From assembly GCA_025603075.1 (NCBI GenBank), contig MU626304.1:58518-122517 (forward strand): a stretch of 64,000 bases of DNA. The letters run 5' to 3'. The notes under the pieces were generated by a model. That model saw only the letters and a list, made by a program, of their open reading frames with translations. It did no database searches and had not been told where the DNA came from. The DNA is from Neoconidiobolus thromboides FSU 785 (taxonomy: Eukaryota; Entomophthoromycota; Entomophthoromycetes; Entomophthorales; Neoconidiobolaceae). Both the position numbers and the translations under genes were made by a program. Of this stretch, positions 10,398 through 21,598 are shown in pieces (the first letter of the stretch is position 1; each line of letters begins with the position of its first letter).

Positions 10398-12021
10398 ATG
10401 AGAAAATCAAACCAAGTCAAAAAAAGTAATGGAATAGATAATGTAGAGACTAGTTTAAATGGAGTGTTTGAAAGCAAAAGATATTCAAGGGTCAACCAGG
10501 GGAATGTGGCGGAAGAATATTTATACTCTGAACAAAGTTATTCGTCAATTAATAATGGCAACCATTTCAATGATTCTATCAAAAGGAATTCTCATCCTTT
10601 ATTATATAATCCAAAAGCGCCCCAACCTAATAAAAACTTAAATAGAGATAGAAATAGTATACTATTGAAGCATTCTACAGTGCAGCAAGATGAGAACAGT
10701 TATTTTAAAGAAAGGGAACAAGTTCAAAAGACAAGTGAATATAATAATAGCTCAATAAAACAGATAACTAGGAACAAAGTAAATGATAAGCTAAACTTGA
10801 AAGAATATATGACTGAATTTCCGTTAAATTTAGTTTTACCTAACTATACTCATACGCTTAAAAAATTTGATGTTAACCAATTGTTCACCTATAGTCGTAG
10901 CTTAATTACTGGTAAAGAATTAGATGTTAAGGACAATTTAGGTGTTGTACCTATCTCAGTATTAGGCGGGCCAAAGATAGGAAAAACAACGTTTGTAAAA
11001 TATTTGACACAAGGTAGTTATAACGAGATTCCCAATAGTAAAGATTTTGAAATCATTCAAAGCTTAAAGTTTGAAAAAGAAGTTTATAACGAACTTGGGA
11101 TTAAGGTATATAGTCATCCAAAAAGATATGATAAATTAGGTGGCGGTCCTTTAGTTTTGGAATGTCAATCCCTTGCCTCATTTAATACAATGCTATATTT
11201 ATATAAAAATAAGGATCATCAACATAAACATATGACGTCTAATCAAATACTCTCGTTTCGTGAAGCACAACTCTTAGCGTTTACTTCAAGTGTGAGTAAA
11301 TATGTGTTATTGTTCCTTGACGGATCACAGGAAGATATTGATTTATCAGTTTTGATCGACTTTATACAAGAGCATAACAAAAAGGCACTTTGGTGGAAAG
11401 ATTATAAAAATTCACAACCATTTACTGAGCAACAAAGTAACAGTGAACTACAGCAATTTCTAAGTTGTAGGAAGAGCTTAATTATTGTTGTAAGTAAGTT
11501 TACACCGAGCTTCTCAAATATTAATAAAAGAATGGGGCTTGAAGCTAAAATATTGGATTTATTAGCAGCATTAAATCATAATAAGCAAACCGTAGACTCA
11601 CATGTTGAGTTTGAATATACCGGTAAGTTTATTTCCTATTAAATTAAATATAGTAATAGTTTTAGGGTTAAATTTAGATCCAAATTTAAGAGGAAACATA
11701 AATCTATTAATTAAAAAGAATCTAGTTAATATATTAAATATCATTTATTTACCAGATTTTAATGAAAAAGACGGATTTTTAAATTATCATTTAAGTATAT
11801 TAAGATTAAGAAAACTAATTTTAAACCCTGGATTAAATGAAGTAGATAAAAGAAAAAAAGGAACAAATTATAATTCTAATGTTTTAATTATGAATGAAAG
11901 AAAATGGTAATAATTTTTAAGTATAATAGTAACTATATAATCTCCATTTAGGCTTGCTTATTCTTATTTGCTTTGGGAATCGATATTATCAAATCAAGAT
12001 TCACTCTTTAGAAGTTATTGA
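10398..12021 (+). CDS. SMG9: SMG9-like nonsense-mediated decay factor
   Basis: SMG9, with SMG8, regulates the SMG1 kinase in mRNA surveillance. Three exons give a protein of about 520 residues, like human SMG9. An unstructured Asn/Ser-rich N-terminus precedes a GTPase-like domain. Its P-loop-like segment is VLGGPKIGKTTFVKYLT. Also visible are LVLECQSL at the switch position, FREAQLLAFTSSVSKYVLL and SCRKSLIIVVSKF. The last exons give the hallmark tail NERKWLAYSYLLWESILSNQ, matching the KNWFHYAARIWDGV end of animal SMG9. Introns are at about 11622-11658 and 11907-11951. SMG9 is missing from model yeasts. Confidence 0.85.
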
Positions 12022-12648
12022 ATTACTTTTAATTCATTATTAAAAATAAACTAATAATTTTATCTAAAAATTATAGTTTATTTTTATTACTTGATCCGCT
12101 ATACTATATTAAATTAGGTAGTATGTGATCTTTTTATAAGGTATTTATAAATAAAACTTTGACTCTAACATTTTACATTATTATGTATTCTACTTTGCTA
12201 TATTTTTTAAGAGGAAATTGCCTTTTTTTATCTAACCTTAGACAAAGAAATACACCTAGCAGATATACAATGCTGTGACATATTTAGTAGGAAGATAACG
12301 TATAATAAAGGTATTGTTTCTTCCTTCAATATTGATACCCGCAACTTTTTTTCAGGATATCTTTTGACAATAAATTTATCCTTATAGCTATGGCCATTTT
12401 CTTAAAGTGCTTAAAATGCTAACATTATTTCGAATGTTCATAAGACCCCAGGTATGTAATTTTACTTACTTGATTTACATTCATTATAATATAAACGATT
12501 TTAAATAATTAATAATAATGATTGACAAAAAGGAACCAAATTGGAAGTTAATAAGTAAGTATATAGAAAGGCCTGAAATTTCATAACCTTTTATAAATCA
12601 ACTATTTTCTAATGCTATAAGTTTCCCCTAAAATTATAAACAATACAA

Positions 12649-12965
12649 TGTGAGAATTAGTACCCAGTAGTTAAAGTTAAAGCAGTTTTTGCTTGATAAA
12701 CTAGCTATAACCCAAAAGGTCTTAATTTATATAACCAAGATAGGCTTGAATTATAAAAAATGCCATATAATAGGCTATAGACTATGTAGAACAGATAAAA
12801 TAAAAGATACCATTATTAGATTTATATAAAATACTATCAGAAAACTTAGTAGCTTCATTAAAAATACAATATCAGGAAATAGTTTAATAAAAAGCTTTGA
12901 GTTATTATATTCAAAAACCTTTTTTATACTTTGACTCAGTGATTATATATAAAAAATATGATAAT
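12649..12965 (-). repeat. Truncated solo-LTR copy (LTR family 1)
   Basis: Read on the minus strand, this matches the right-hand two thirds of the repeats at 62189-62649 and 63617-64000. Shared blocks include the equivalents of CTTAATAGTATTTTACATAG and CCAAGTCTATCTTAG. The outer end (TGTGAG at 12649) coincides with the LTR terminus. The other end fades out after about 315 bp, so it is 5'-truncated. Confidence 0.65.
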
Positions 12966-13040
12966 AATTGTTTTTTGTCATAATTACCAGATATGAACAT
13001 TAAAATAAAGAAATAATATTTTCTATAAATAGTGTAGATA

Positions 13041-13141
13041 TGGGGGTGTTTTTTTTGGTTTCATTACTTTTTCCATATTTTGAGCACTATTTGAGCGGAA
13101 AAACTGTTAGTAAAATTCTTAAACACAAAAATACATCCCCA
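13041..13141 (+). repeat. MITE-like ~100-bp element, copy C
   Basis: It begins TGGGGGTGTTTTTTTT and ends AAATACATCCCCA, flanked by ata on the left and tata on the right. The centre carries TTTTTCCA ... GCGGAAAAA around GAGCACTA. Well preserved, with the family's typical length of 101 bp. Confidence 0.8.
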
Positions 13142-14215
13142 TATAATGTTATTTATAATAAAAAGGAAAAATACTCTCAAGATTTACTAAAGCTTTTAAT
13201 TTTAAAAATAATTATATAAAACTAGAAAAAACTAAAAAAGCTATTAAAATTATTTGAATCAAAGAAACCAAAAAAATCAAAAAACTATAGCAAAATTAAT
13301 TAAAGGATGTCTCTAAACTGTAAACAATATAATTAGAAAAAATTAAATAAAATAGTTTAAAAAAACCAAATTTAAATTAAATTTAAATTGCATTATGAAT
13401 TACAAAATTAACTTCAATAAACTATATAAAAGTTATTTAGTAAATAAAAACCCAAATACATAGTCATATTTGATAATTACAATGTTCTTAACAAAATTTA
13501 TTATGAAAGAAAGGTAAGGTTTTAAAAAAAAATTATAGTGATTGTAATTAAGTGAAAAAAGGCCCCTTTTATATAAATTCTAGACAGAATGAATACAAAT
13601 GCTGATATATTTCCATTATATTTTTTTGGCCTTAGTTACTTAAAGCAAAGAATTTCAAATTATAAACCTAGAACTTAGATAGACTTCAAAAAGTTTTGGA
13701 AATGGAACAAAAATATCAAAAGAAATAGCTGTTAAAATTTTCTAAAACCAAAAAAAACATTACAAGTATATAAGCTATAGGAGCTTATATCGAAAACATA
13801 AATCATTATAGAAGATTCGAATTTGAATTATTTTTTAATTTAAAATCATCCACAAAAACTTTAGATACTCTATACTATCACTATAATAAACATTGATTTT
13901 AATTAATAAGGATGAGCTACAAGCTTAGAAGATTCAAATGACGTGCTTGTATTTAATCTTTTTCAATTCTTCTAAATCAGATCCGTCCTACAAAGTTGTT
14001 TGTTAGAATTATCAACAAACTATTTTTATTAAATTTATTTTATAATTTCGCTTTCATACCAAAATATTTGCTATTCATTAACTGTTACTATACTTTTTGA
14101 GTTTGATTCTCTTTTTAAGTTCGATCTAAATTTAGCAAATCTTTTGCAAAAAAATAAACATTCATCATAAAATAAACACATCAACAATCAATTTGATCTA
14201 TTTCCACTTTTTATA

Positions 14216-16995
14216 ATGTCAGAGAGTGAATTTTCAGAAAGAACAAGCATAGTCCGAGGATCGGGTCAAAATAATGATACAAGAGAAGAGAAGATAGAAA
14301 AAATAAATCAAATGATTACTTGTACTTTACAGGAAGTAGATGACGCTTTTTCTACAAGTGTTCGAATCATCTCAACTAGTATCCTTCCTCGTTTAGAAAC
14401 TTTATCAAACTTAGTTAAATCAAACAATGAAAGCTTAAAGGTAAATTTTCCAAATTTATTATGTACTCAATTAACCTTTTACAGTGTTGGTCTCGTTTTT
14501 TTGCCGGAATAAGAGAGTCTGAGTTGAAAGCTAAACAAAAAAGTGAAGAAGAAATGAGCCCTGATAAACAAAGCGAAGATAGTTATCTATTGAAAGAAAA
14601 AAATAGCAGAAATAATATGGATGATACAACCCTTTATAGGGATTCTGAGCCTTTAGCAGCCAAAAAATATTCATTAGGTTCAAATGCTACAACGATTGCA
14701 AATAACATTCAAGTTGCATCAAAGGATTTCAAACGAAATGCAAATAACATTCAAGAAGTTTTTCTGACCCCTACAACAAAGCTAGTGGATCAAGATACAG
14801 GTAATGCTACAGATAGGATGAGGAACATACAGTTTATGTTGCCTACAGAAGAATATGATCCAACTCTAGACAGCCCTAGTTATAAAATTGCTGGAAATAA
14901 TGAGTTGATTTATCGCTTCATTAAAGATCCCGAAAATCCACCAACGGAACCAGAAAAAGATCAACTATCTCTGATAAATTCTGATTCAAGTAAATTAAAA
15001 CTTCATCCTAAAACTATGGTTCCTCGAGAAGCTAAAGCATCTGCTATCGAGGCATCTAAAACAGATGTAAGCAGCAATGAACTTCATATAACTAAAGTTC
15101 CAAAAAATCAACCATTACGACATACAGCTTTTGGCGAAAATGTACGATATGACCAAAGTGTAGATAACTCAATATATCAATCTGGAGGAGAATCTGTAAT
15201 TCAGCCACTACGTTCTTCCCTTTTTGAAAAAAATAAGCAATACAATCAAAATTTAAATTATTCAATTTCTCAATCTTATCAGGCTGTAGAGAGTAACCCC
15301 GCATCCTCTGCCTTTGGTGGTGATAGGCAGTATGATCAAAGCGTGAACAGCCATATAGCCCAATCTGAGAAAACCGTAGAAAATAACCTTCCACCTTCCA
15401 TTTTTGGCGGAAATGAAGAAAATGATCAAAAAACAAACAATTTGGTGCCTCAATCTGAAGTAACTATAGAGCATGATTTGCCGCTTTCTATTTTTGGTGG
15501 AGATGAGAGGCCTAATGAAAATGTAGACAATTCAATATTACAATCTGATGGAACTATAGAGCGTGATTTACCGCTTTCTATCTTTGGTGGAAGTGAGCAT
15601 CAAAATGTTAATAACTTAGTGCCCCATTCTGATGGAACCATAGAAAATGATTTACCACTTTCTATTTTCGGCAATGGTCCATTAGAGACTTATGAAAAAA
15701 CTCCACAAATAAATCAATTAATTTCCAAGGTAAAAAATGACAGGGAATTATCTTCTGAAGTACGTGAGAATGAAAATAATATAAAGACGGAATCAGCAAA
15801 AGATCCTATAAATAAGATAAATAAGCCAGAAACCTCTAATGACCAGGAAAAAGAAGTCAATAATAACCCAGAAAAGCTAGAAAACAATATTAAAGAATCA
15901 AACGATAAAAGCTCAGATGACGAACTAACTGATGAAAATTTAGATGGGATATTGAATAATGAAATATCAGATGATGAAATAAATTATGAATTTGAGGATA
16001 GTCATATATCCATATTTGATAAAATAAAAATCGAATCCTTTAATGAAGAAAACATACGTGCTTTAGCTGAAGAAGAAGAAAGAAGTAAAAATTTTACAAT
16101 TGAAGATATCTTAAGGGAAGTACAAGGAGAAGGATATATTGAAGAAGATGCATATGAGGTACCAACCTTTGCTGAAAAAGTAAGAAAAATGGATGAAATA
16201 AGGATGAAAGAAAATAATATAACTCGAGATGAATTGTATGATAAAGCTGCAAATATTGAAACCGATGAAGAGGACTTAAGTTTCTATAGTGCAAGTGAAC
16301 AAACTTTCAAAAATACACCTCAAAAAAAGAATAGTGATATAGTTCTAAATAAAGATAATCAAATAATGAACGAATCAATACAAAATTTATTAGAGGATAA
16401 TAAAACTAATGGGAGTATAGTTAAAGATAAATCCTCGTCACCCTTGGAAGACAATGGTAGAATAAAAGGACCAGTAAGAAAGGCAGTCGATATAGGCTTA
16501 TATCAAAAAAGTAATACTCTGACTTTACCTGAAAATAGTAACTCACTACAAAGGGTTAATCAAAATGACAATAATAATCTAGTATCAACTGATGAAATTA
16601 TAAACCCAGAGCTAACACCTTCAAACAAGAACTATAACAAAAGGTATCAATTTAAAAGTCCAACTAAATTATTCCGAAGGAGTATAAAATCACCCAGAGT
16701 AGGAAGAGAAGTACCAAAAACAGATATTGAAAGGGTAAAAGGAAAAGTTATTACAGATGTAGAAAATGAAATTTGCACAATGTTAGATGAAAAACCGAAT
16801 AAAACAGTAATTTTTATATAATATAATTTTTTAATATATTAATTTTTTTTATAGATATTATTATCCACTATTTACCAATCTTATCCTAATATAAATCAAG
16901 AGACTGTTGATCTAGCAATAAAAAATTTAGTTGATAACAAGAAAGTTATCTCAGAAGATAGTAAAGTGACCCGAGCTGCAAAAAATTGGCACTAA
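14216..16995 (+). CDS. ASK1: DASH/Dam1 complex subunit Ask1
   Basis: Ask1 is part of the fungal DASH ring that couples kinetochores to microtubules. Exon 1 encodes the family domain: KINQMITCTLQEVDDAFSTS, then ILPRLETLSNLVKSNNESLK. An intron at 14441-14484 is followed by CWSRFFAGIRESELK, equivalent to the FWKQFFE segment of other Ask1 proteins. A very long disordered region follows, making about 900 residues in all. Residues encoded by about 15110-15710 form seven tandem ~30-residue repeats with core LPLSIFGG. A last exon, after an intron at about 16811-16854, encodes a compact helical tail (LLSTIYQSYPNINQETVDLA ... VTRAAKNWH) that looks winged-helix-like. The N-terminal assignment is firm; roles for the repeats and tail are unknown. 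Confidence 0.85.
15110..15710 (+). repeat. Seven tandem ~90-bp coding repeats in ASK1
   Basis: Each unit encodes about 30 residues. Units 4-7 are the most alike (LPPSIFGGNEENDQ, LPLSIFGGDERPNE, LPLSIFGGSEHQN, LPLSIFGNGP), with a QS...TIE spacer between them. Units 1-3 are degenerate (HTAFGEN, SSLFEKN, SSAFGGD). The pattern suggests growth by local duplication towards the 3' side. Confidence 0.85.
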
Positions 16996-17080
16996 TTAAA
17001 TAATAAGTTATAACTATTAAAATGAAAAGCACTATTAACTACATAAAAAAGTATTTATCATTTTATTTTTTTATTTTTTA

Positions 17081-18703
17081 TTACATTATTGAACAACCCC
17101 CTTTATCTTTATTATTGTTGCTATTATCTGTATTAATTTTTAATAAATTAGGATCCGGATTATCAATAGTAGATAATAAAGTATTAGAATCCATAGCATA
17201 TTTAGTATTTTTAAACAATTCGTTCATTTCAATTAACAAATTTCTAGCTTTTTCTCTTTCTATTTTACCATCAATACCTTGAAGATATAACTTTGCTAAA
17301 TTCAACTATAAAATATATAATATTATTAGTAGTTAATAGCAATAAAAATAAACTAAACTACCATAGCTAAGGGAAATTTTTGATTGGCAGCCATTTGCCA
17401 ATATTCTTTACATAAATTGAAATTTTTATCAATGCCTTCTCCAAGCATATATTTTAATCCTAAATTGTATTGAGCTTCTCCCATCCCACTCATAGCTGCT
17501 TTTTCGAAGTGTGATATGACTTCTTTATGATTGGGTGTTGTTTCTCTTGACTTAATAATACCAAGGTAAAATTCACTTTCTGGTGAACCTAAATTAATTG
17601 TTTTATTAAACTATTAAAATAACAAACACATATTAACTACCCTGTAAAGCTGCTAATTGATAGTATTCCTTTGCTTTATTTTCATCTTTTGGTACTAATC
17701 TACCTTTACGATATAGATGACCTAATAACATAAATCATTCTTTTTTGATACAAATGAAATGTTATTACCTAATTGATTATAAGCTAAATCGATTTTAGCT
17801 TCTGCTGCTTCATTTAAATATTTTAAACCTTCTCTATTGTTTTCTTGTACAAGCCATACACCATATTTTACCATAGCTAAAGGCACTCTTTCATCACTTA
17901 ATTGCTTCATAATGATTTTAGCTCCTTCTTTATCTCTTTTGACTTCTCCTAAACCTAATGTAATATTATCAATTTGTAAATTATTATTATTGATTGAATT
18001 TACCTTCATATAATATAGAAGCTAATGTATAAGTAGCTTTAATATTGTTAAACTCAGAACCGAGCTTTAATAAATTGATAATGATTTTTGATGAACCATA
18101 GCCACTACCTTTAAAGTTGATAAATTATCATTTGTTATTTAATTAAAGTTTACCTGCCATCTTATAAATTTGTAATAAGATAATGGTATAATCATAAAGC
18201 ATTGAAGAATCTCCTTTACATACTAAAATATAAATTTTTAAAATTATTATGCTATTAGTTTTATAAATAACTACATGTCATTATTTGTTTCTTATATTGT
18301 CTTTTTGTCCCATCATCTTCGGCACGAATTAATAGTTTAGTTGATCCTACAACATTTACCAAATCCTTTTTGTTTAATTTGGGACCATTCTTTGTTTTAC
18401 TTTTACTTTTTATCGCTTCCTTCATCAAATGTTCGAATACAGCATTATCAGCTAAATAAATGTTATCATATAGCTAAAATCAAAGTAATCAAATATACTA
18501 TTAAAGTCTTCATCTCCTTCTATTTCTATTTCGTATTCTTTATTATTCTTATATATATTGGTATCTCCATTAAATGTATCAAAGATGGATCCTTTTTTTA
18601 AACCACCATTTAACTGACAATGAAAGTGATTGACTTTATCTTTTAAAAACACAATGTTTCTTAAAGGTATATTAGTTCTTTTTGCTATACTGTTTTTTAA
18701 CAT
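17081..18703 (-). CDS. Sel1-repeat protein with C-terminal CaaX motif (Skt5/Chs4-like?)
   Basis: Multi-exon gene from ATG 18701-18703 to TAA 17081-17083. The N-terminal exon encodes a small globular domain of unclear type (LKNSIAKRTNIPLRNIVFLK ... YEIEIEGDEDFN). Sel1/TPR-like repeats follow: AMVKYGVWLVQENNREGLKY, NQLGHLYRKGRLVPKDENKA, YLGIIKSRETT, AQYNLGLKYMLGEGIDKN and NLAKLYLQGIDGKIERE. The protein ends GGCSIM. CSIM is a CaaX box predicted for farnesylation, so it is probably membrane-attached. In fungi, Sel1 repeats plus CaaX are known from the chitin synthase III activator Chs4/Skt5. This N-terminus differs, so orthology is only a suggestion. Confidence 0.8.
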
Positions 18704-18746
18704 TTCAAATATTATAAAAAAAATAGAACAAAGAAAATATCAAATT

Positions 18747-19352
18747 TTATTGCAATTTTTTAAGTTTTGAAAATTTTAAAGTAGAAAGATCAATTAATAA
18801 TATCAAAGGTATAAAAAAGAATGGAAAATATAACATAAATAAAGAATAACGATAGCTCGATAGTAAATTTGGAAACCCATATAAAAAAGATACTAACATT
18901 GGTAATACACTTGTCATTACTGAAGAAGAATAGATAATACCATATAATCTTAGTTTATATTTTCTATCTATAAAAATATAGTTAATAAATTACTTAGGTT
19001 AAAATATTATTATTGTTATATTTTTAAAATAAAAATAGTTACCATGATATAACTGATACATAGAATAAATAAAAAAAGGTAAATGTAAGAATAATTCTAT
19101 ATAAACAAAAGTGCGAAACCAAAATAACTGGAAATAAGTAGCATTATAATTGTTATTATAACCATGATTATATATGCTCATATAAGGATCTTTAAATAAA
19201 TTAACTTGAAATTGATTAAATTGTACTAAAAATTGAGGTTGCATTATGGCTGGATAAATAGGTACACAATCAAATATTACTGTAAAGATTGAATGAATTA
19301 AAAAATAATAAAAATAGACACTGTCTAGTGGACGTTCACTTAATGTTTTCAT
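18747..19352 (-). CDS. TMEM97/EXPERA-family membrane protein
   Basis: Two exons encode about 180 residues with four hydrophobic segments. Exon 1 starts MKTLSERPLDSVYFYYFLIH. It contains the EXPERA/TMEM97 features LFKDPYM and FWFRTFVYIELFLHLPFF, which align with EFKDPLL and KSFLFCELVFQLPFF of human TMEM97 (sigma-2 receptor). Exon 2 adds LYGIIYSSSVMTSVLPML and a final segment before the basic tail KFSKLKKLQ, an ER-retention-like lysine pattern. The animal homologue is an ER/lysosomal sterol-handling protein; the fungal role is inferred. Confidence 0.8.
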
Positions 19353-20172
19353 CTTTTTTAAAAAATAATAAATAAAATTTATTGCTTTATTGCTATTTTT
19401 TATTTTATATATTCTTATTCTTCTATATCCTTATTTTTGCGTCCCCCTTATTCACGTTTTCATTATATTTTTTCATCCCTTAATAAAATTTAAGATTTTG
19501 TGTATTTTTACAACTTATAATTAATATTCTATTTAATATATCAATTTTGTTGATAATATATCACAGTATATTAATGAATATCCGTTATATACTATATTAA
19601 CTATAGTATTACTAAAACCTTACTGTATAGCGTTTCCTTAAAAGACAAAATGATCAGTAATAAACATACACTTCAATAAACTTTGAATCTAGATTTTATA
19701 TTGAAACTTAAGTTAATCTATTTCAGTTTGTATATTTGATATAATTACTAAGACATATTACCATATATTCTGTTTTAAAATTATTCTCATTTTTAGTTAT
19801 GTTGCTTTAAAGCATACTGTTAACTTATGCATGATACAAATTTATTAGTAAAAGAAAGGAAATTTATATTATTTTAGAGCTTCGTGTATTTATATGATAA
19901 ATTTTATTTAGTATTAATAGATAATAAGCATATCAGTCCATTAAACTTTGATTTCAAAGCCAATATTAGGATAATCTTTTTATATATGTCAAAGAATAAT
20001 ATCTATAATTATTACAATGAGATCATGTATTCATTATCATCAAATTAACCAATCATTACCGAACTTAGTTTAAAATTAAACTAAGGTTAAAAATTTGACA
20101 GCCGAAGGAGTATAAAACAGAGTTAAATGACTGTTTTTTTTAAAAGTTAACTTAAATTATTATATAAAAAAG
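19353..20172. other. Gap, nothing recognised
   Basis: AT-rich shared upstream region of the TMEM97-like gene (left) and the first DUF202 gene (right). I see no coding frame, tRNA or repeat-family member. Confidence 0.5.
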
Positions 20173-20636
20173 ATGAATAAAAGTTTAAAATTTGAATTTC
20201 CAAGATTATTTTTAACTTTAGAAAATAAAGGCTCTACAGCTAGAGATCATTTAGGTACTCTTAATTATTTTAGAATTTAACTACTCTTTACTTATTTCCT
20301 CATTATTTAGCAAATGAACGTACTTTTTTATCGTGGTTACGAACCTCCATAACACTGGTAACAGTAGGCTTAGCAATCACACAATTAGCTAAGATGGAAG
20401 TTATTAAAAGTAGCTCATATATCTTTTGGGTAGGCATCCTTTATAGTGTCATGGGAAGTATCTTTTTAGTACTAGGATTATCACGGTACTTTCGTGTGCA
20501 AAATCAATTACTCCAACAAAATTTTCCAAGTACAAGAATAAGTTTATTTTTGGGTTCTTTCCTATTACTCTTGTTTTGTGTTGCTTTAACATGCTTTATT
20601 GGCCTGGAAAAATTATTTGATATTAAATTTCATTAG
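20173..20636 (+). CDS. DUF202 (YidH-like) small membrane protein, paralogue 1
   Basis: Two exons (intron about 20256-20310) encode roughly 136 residues. The soluble start (LTLENKGSTARDHL) leads into the DUF202 signature ANERTFLSWLRTSITLVT, then three hydrophobic segments, including SYIFWVGILYSVMGSIFLVL and ISLFLGSFLLLLFCVALTCF. DUF202 proteins are three-helix membrane proteins found in bacteria and in fungal vacuolar or plasma membranes; a related domain caps Vtc subunits. The molecular role is unknown. It lies 337 bp upstream of a second copy with the same intron position. Confidence 0.85.
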
Positions 20637-20973
20637 CTATTATATATTATTTAGATCAAGTCGTTATGACTACCTATGTTTTTATTTTATTTTTTTTCTG
20701 TATTTTTACTCGAAATGTGTCAAAATCACTTACAATTAAAAATGATCTCATTATTATTGAAAGGATATAATTAGCCTATAAATTTCAATAAACTGAAGTT
20801 AATTTGCCTATTTGATGATATCCCCATAATTTTTTAGCTAAAAATAATAATGAGCAAAGAATAATCTTAATCTAATGAAAAAGGAGGTAAAAATGAACAT
20901 AACAATCGGAATTTTTAAAAGAAAAGAATTTTTTTTATTTTAATTAACTTTGTTTTTACGATTTTAGAATATC
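20637..20973. other. Gap between the DUF202 paralogues
   Basis: AT-rich spacer containing the promoter of the second copy. No feature beyond a purine-rich stretch near 20878-20935. Confidence 0.5.
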
Positions 20974-21512
20974 ATGGCATCTTCTAGCAATACTAATATA
21001 GTGTATGGTTATAATTCAATTGCTCCAATTGATAGTGAAAGAATAGCTATTAACAATAATAATAATGAGAAAGATAAACAACGCACTTTTTTATCTTTGA
21101 CTTTAGAAAATAAAGGCTCTGTTGCAAGGGATCATTTAGGTATATTTTATAATAATATTAGCAATCAAAATAATAATAATAATGATAATAAACAATAGCA
21201 AACGAACGCACCTTTTTAGCATGGTTAAGAACTTCATTAGCATTAGTAACTTTAGGAATTGCAATAACTCAATTAAGTAAGTTAAGTGGTCAGCCGCCAA
21301 TTCACAAAGATGAACATTTAATAATTGGTATTGTTTATATGTGCTGTGCTATTGCATTTGTTGGATTCGGCCTATTTCGCTATTTTTTTATTCAATTTAG
21401 TTTAACAAAAGGAAAATTCCCAATTTCTAGAATTGGTATCTGTTTAGCTGTCGCTTTTTTATCTATTATTACTGTTTCCCTTATCTATACTTTCTTTATC
21501 GATTTACCTTGA
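20974..21512 (+). CDS. DUF202 (YidH-like) small membrane protein, paralogue 2
   Basis: Two exons with an intron starting about 21140, encoding roughly 160 residues. The N-terminus is longer and Asn-rich (about 30 residues) before LTLENKGSVARDHL, nearly identical to paralogue 1. The DUF202 signature ANERTFLAWLRTSLALVTLG follows, then hydrophobic segments IIGIVYMCCAIAFVGFGLF and IGICLAVAFLSIITVSLIY. The shared intron site and tandem layout indicate local gene duplication. Confidence 0.85.
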
Positions 21513-21598
21513 GTTCAAATTTAGACTTAAATTTATAAATTATTTTATAAAATTTATAAAATGGATATTTTTATTGCTTCTATAAGAAATTACTTTTA

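Larger units (their letters stand above)
12022..14215. other. 2.2-kb gap with LTR remnant and MITE-like copy
   Basis: No gene is supported. The gap holds an LTR fragment at 12649-12965, on the minus strand, and one MITE-like element at 13041-13141. The remaining sequence is strongly A/T-biased with many stops in all frames and may include older, unrecognisable repeat debris. Confidence 0.55.

Noticed and set aside
15092-16294. Minus-strand frames inside the Ask1 repeat region
   Set aside because: Periodic antisense shadows produced by the tandem coding repeat.
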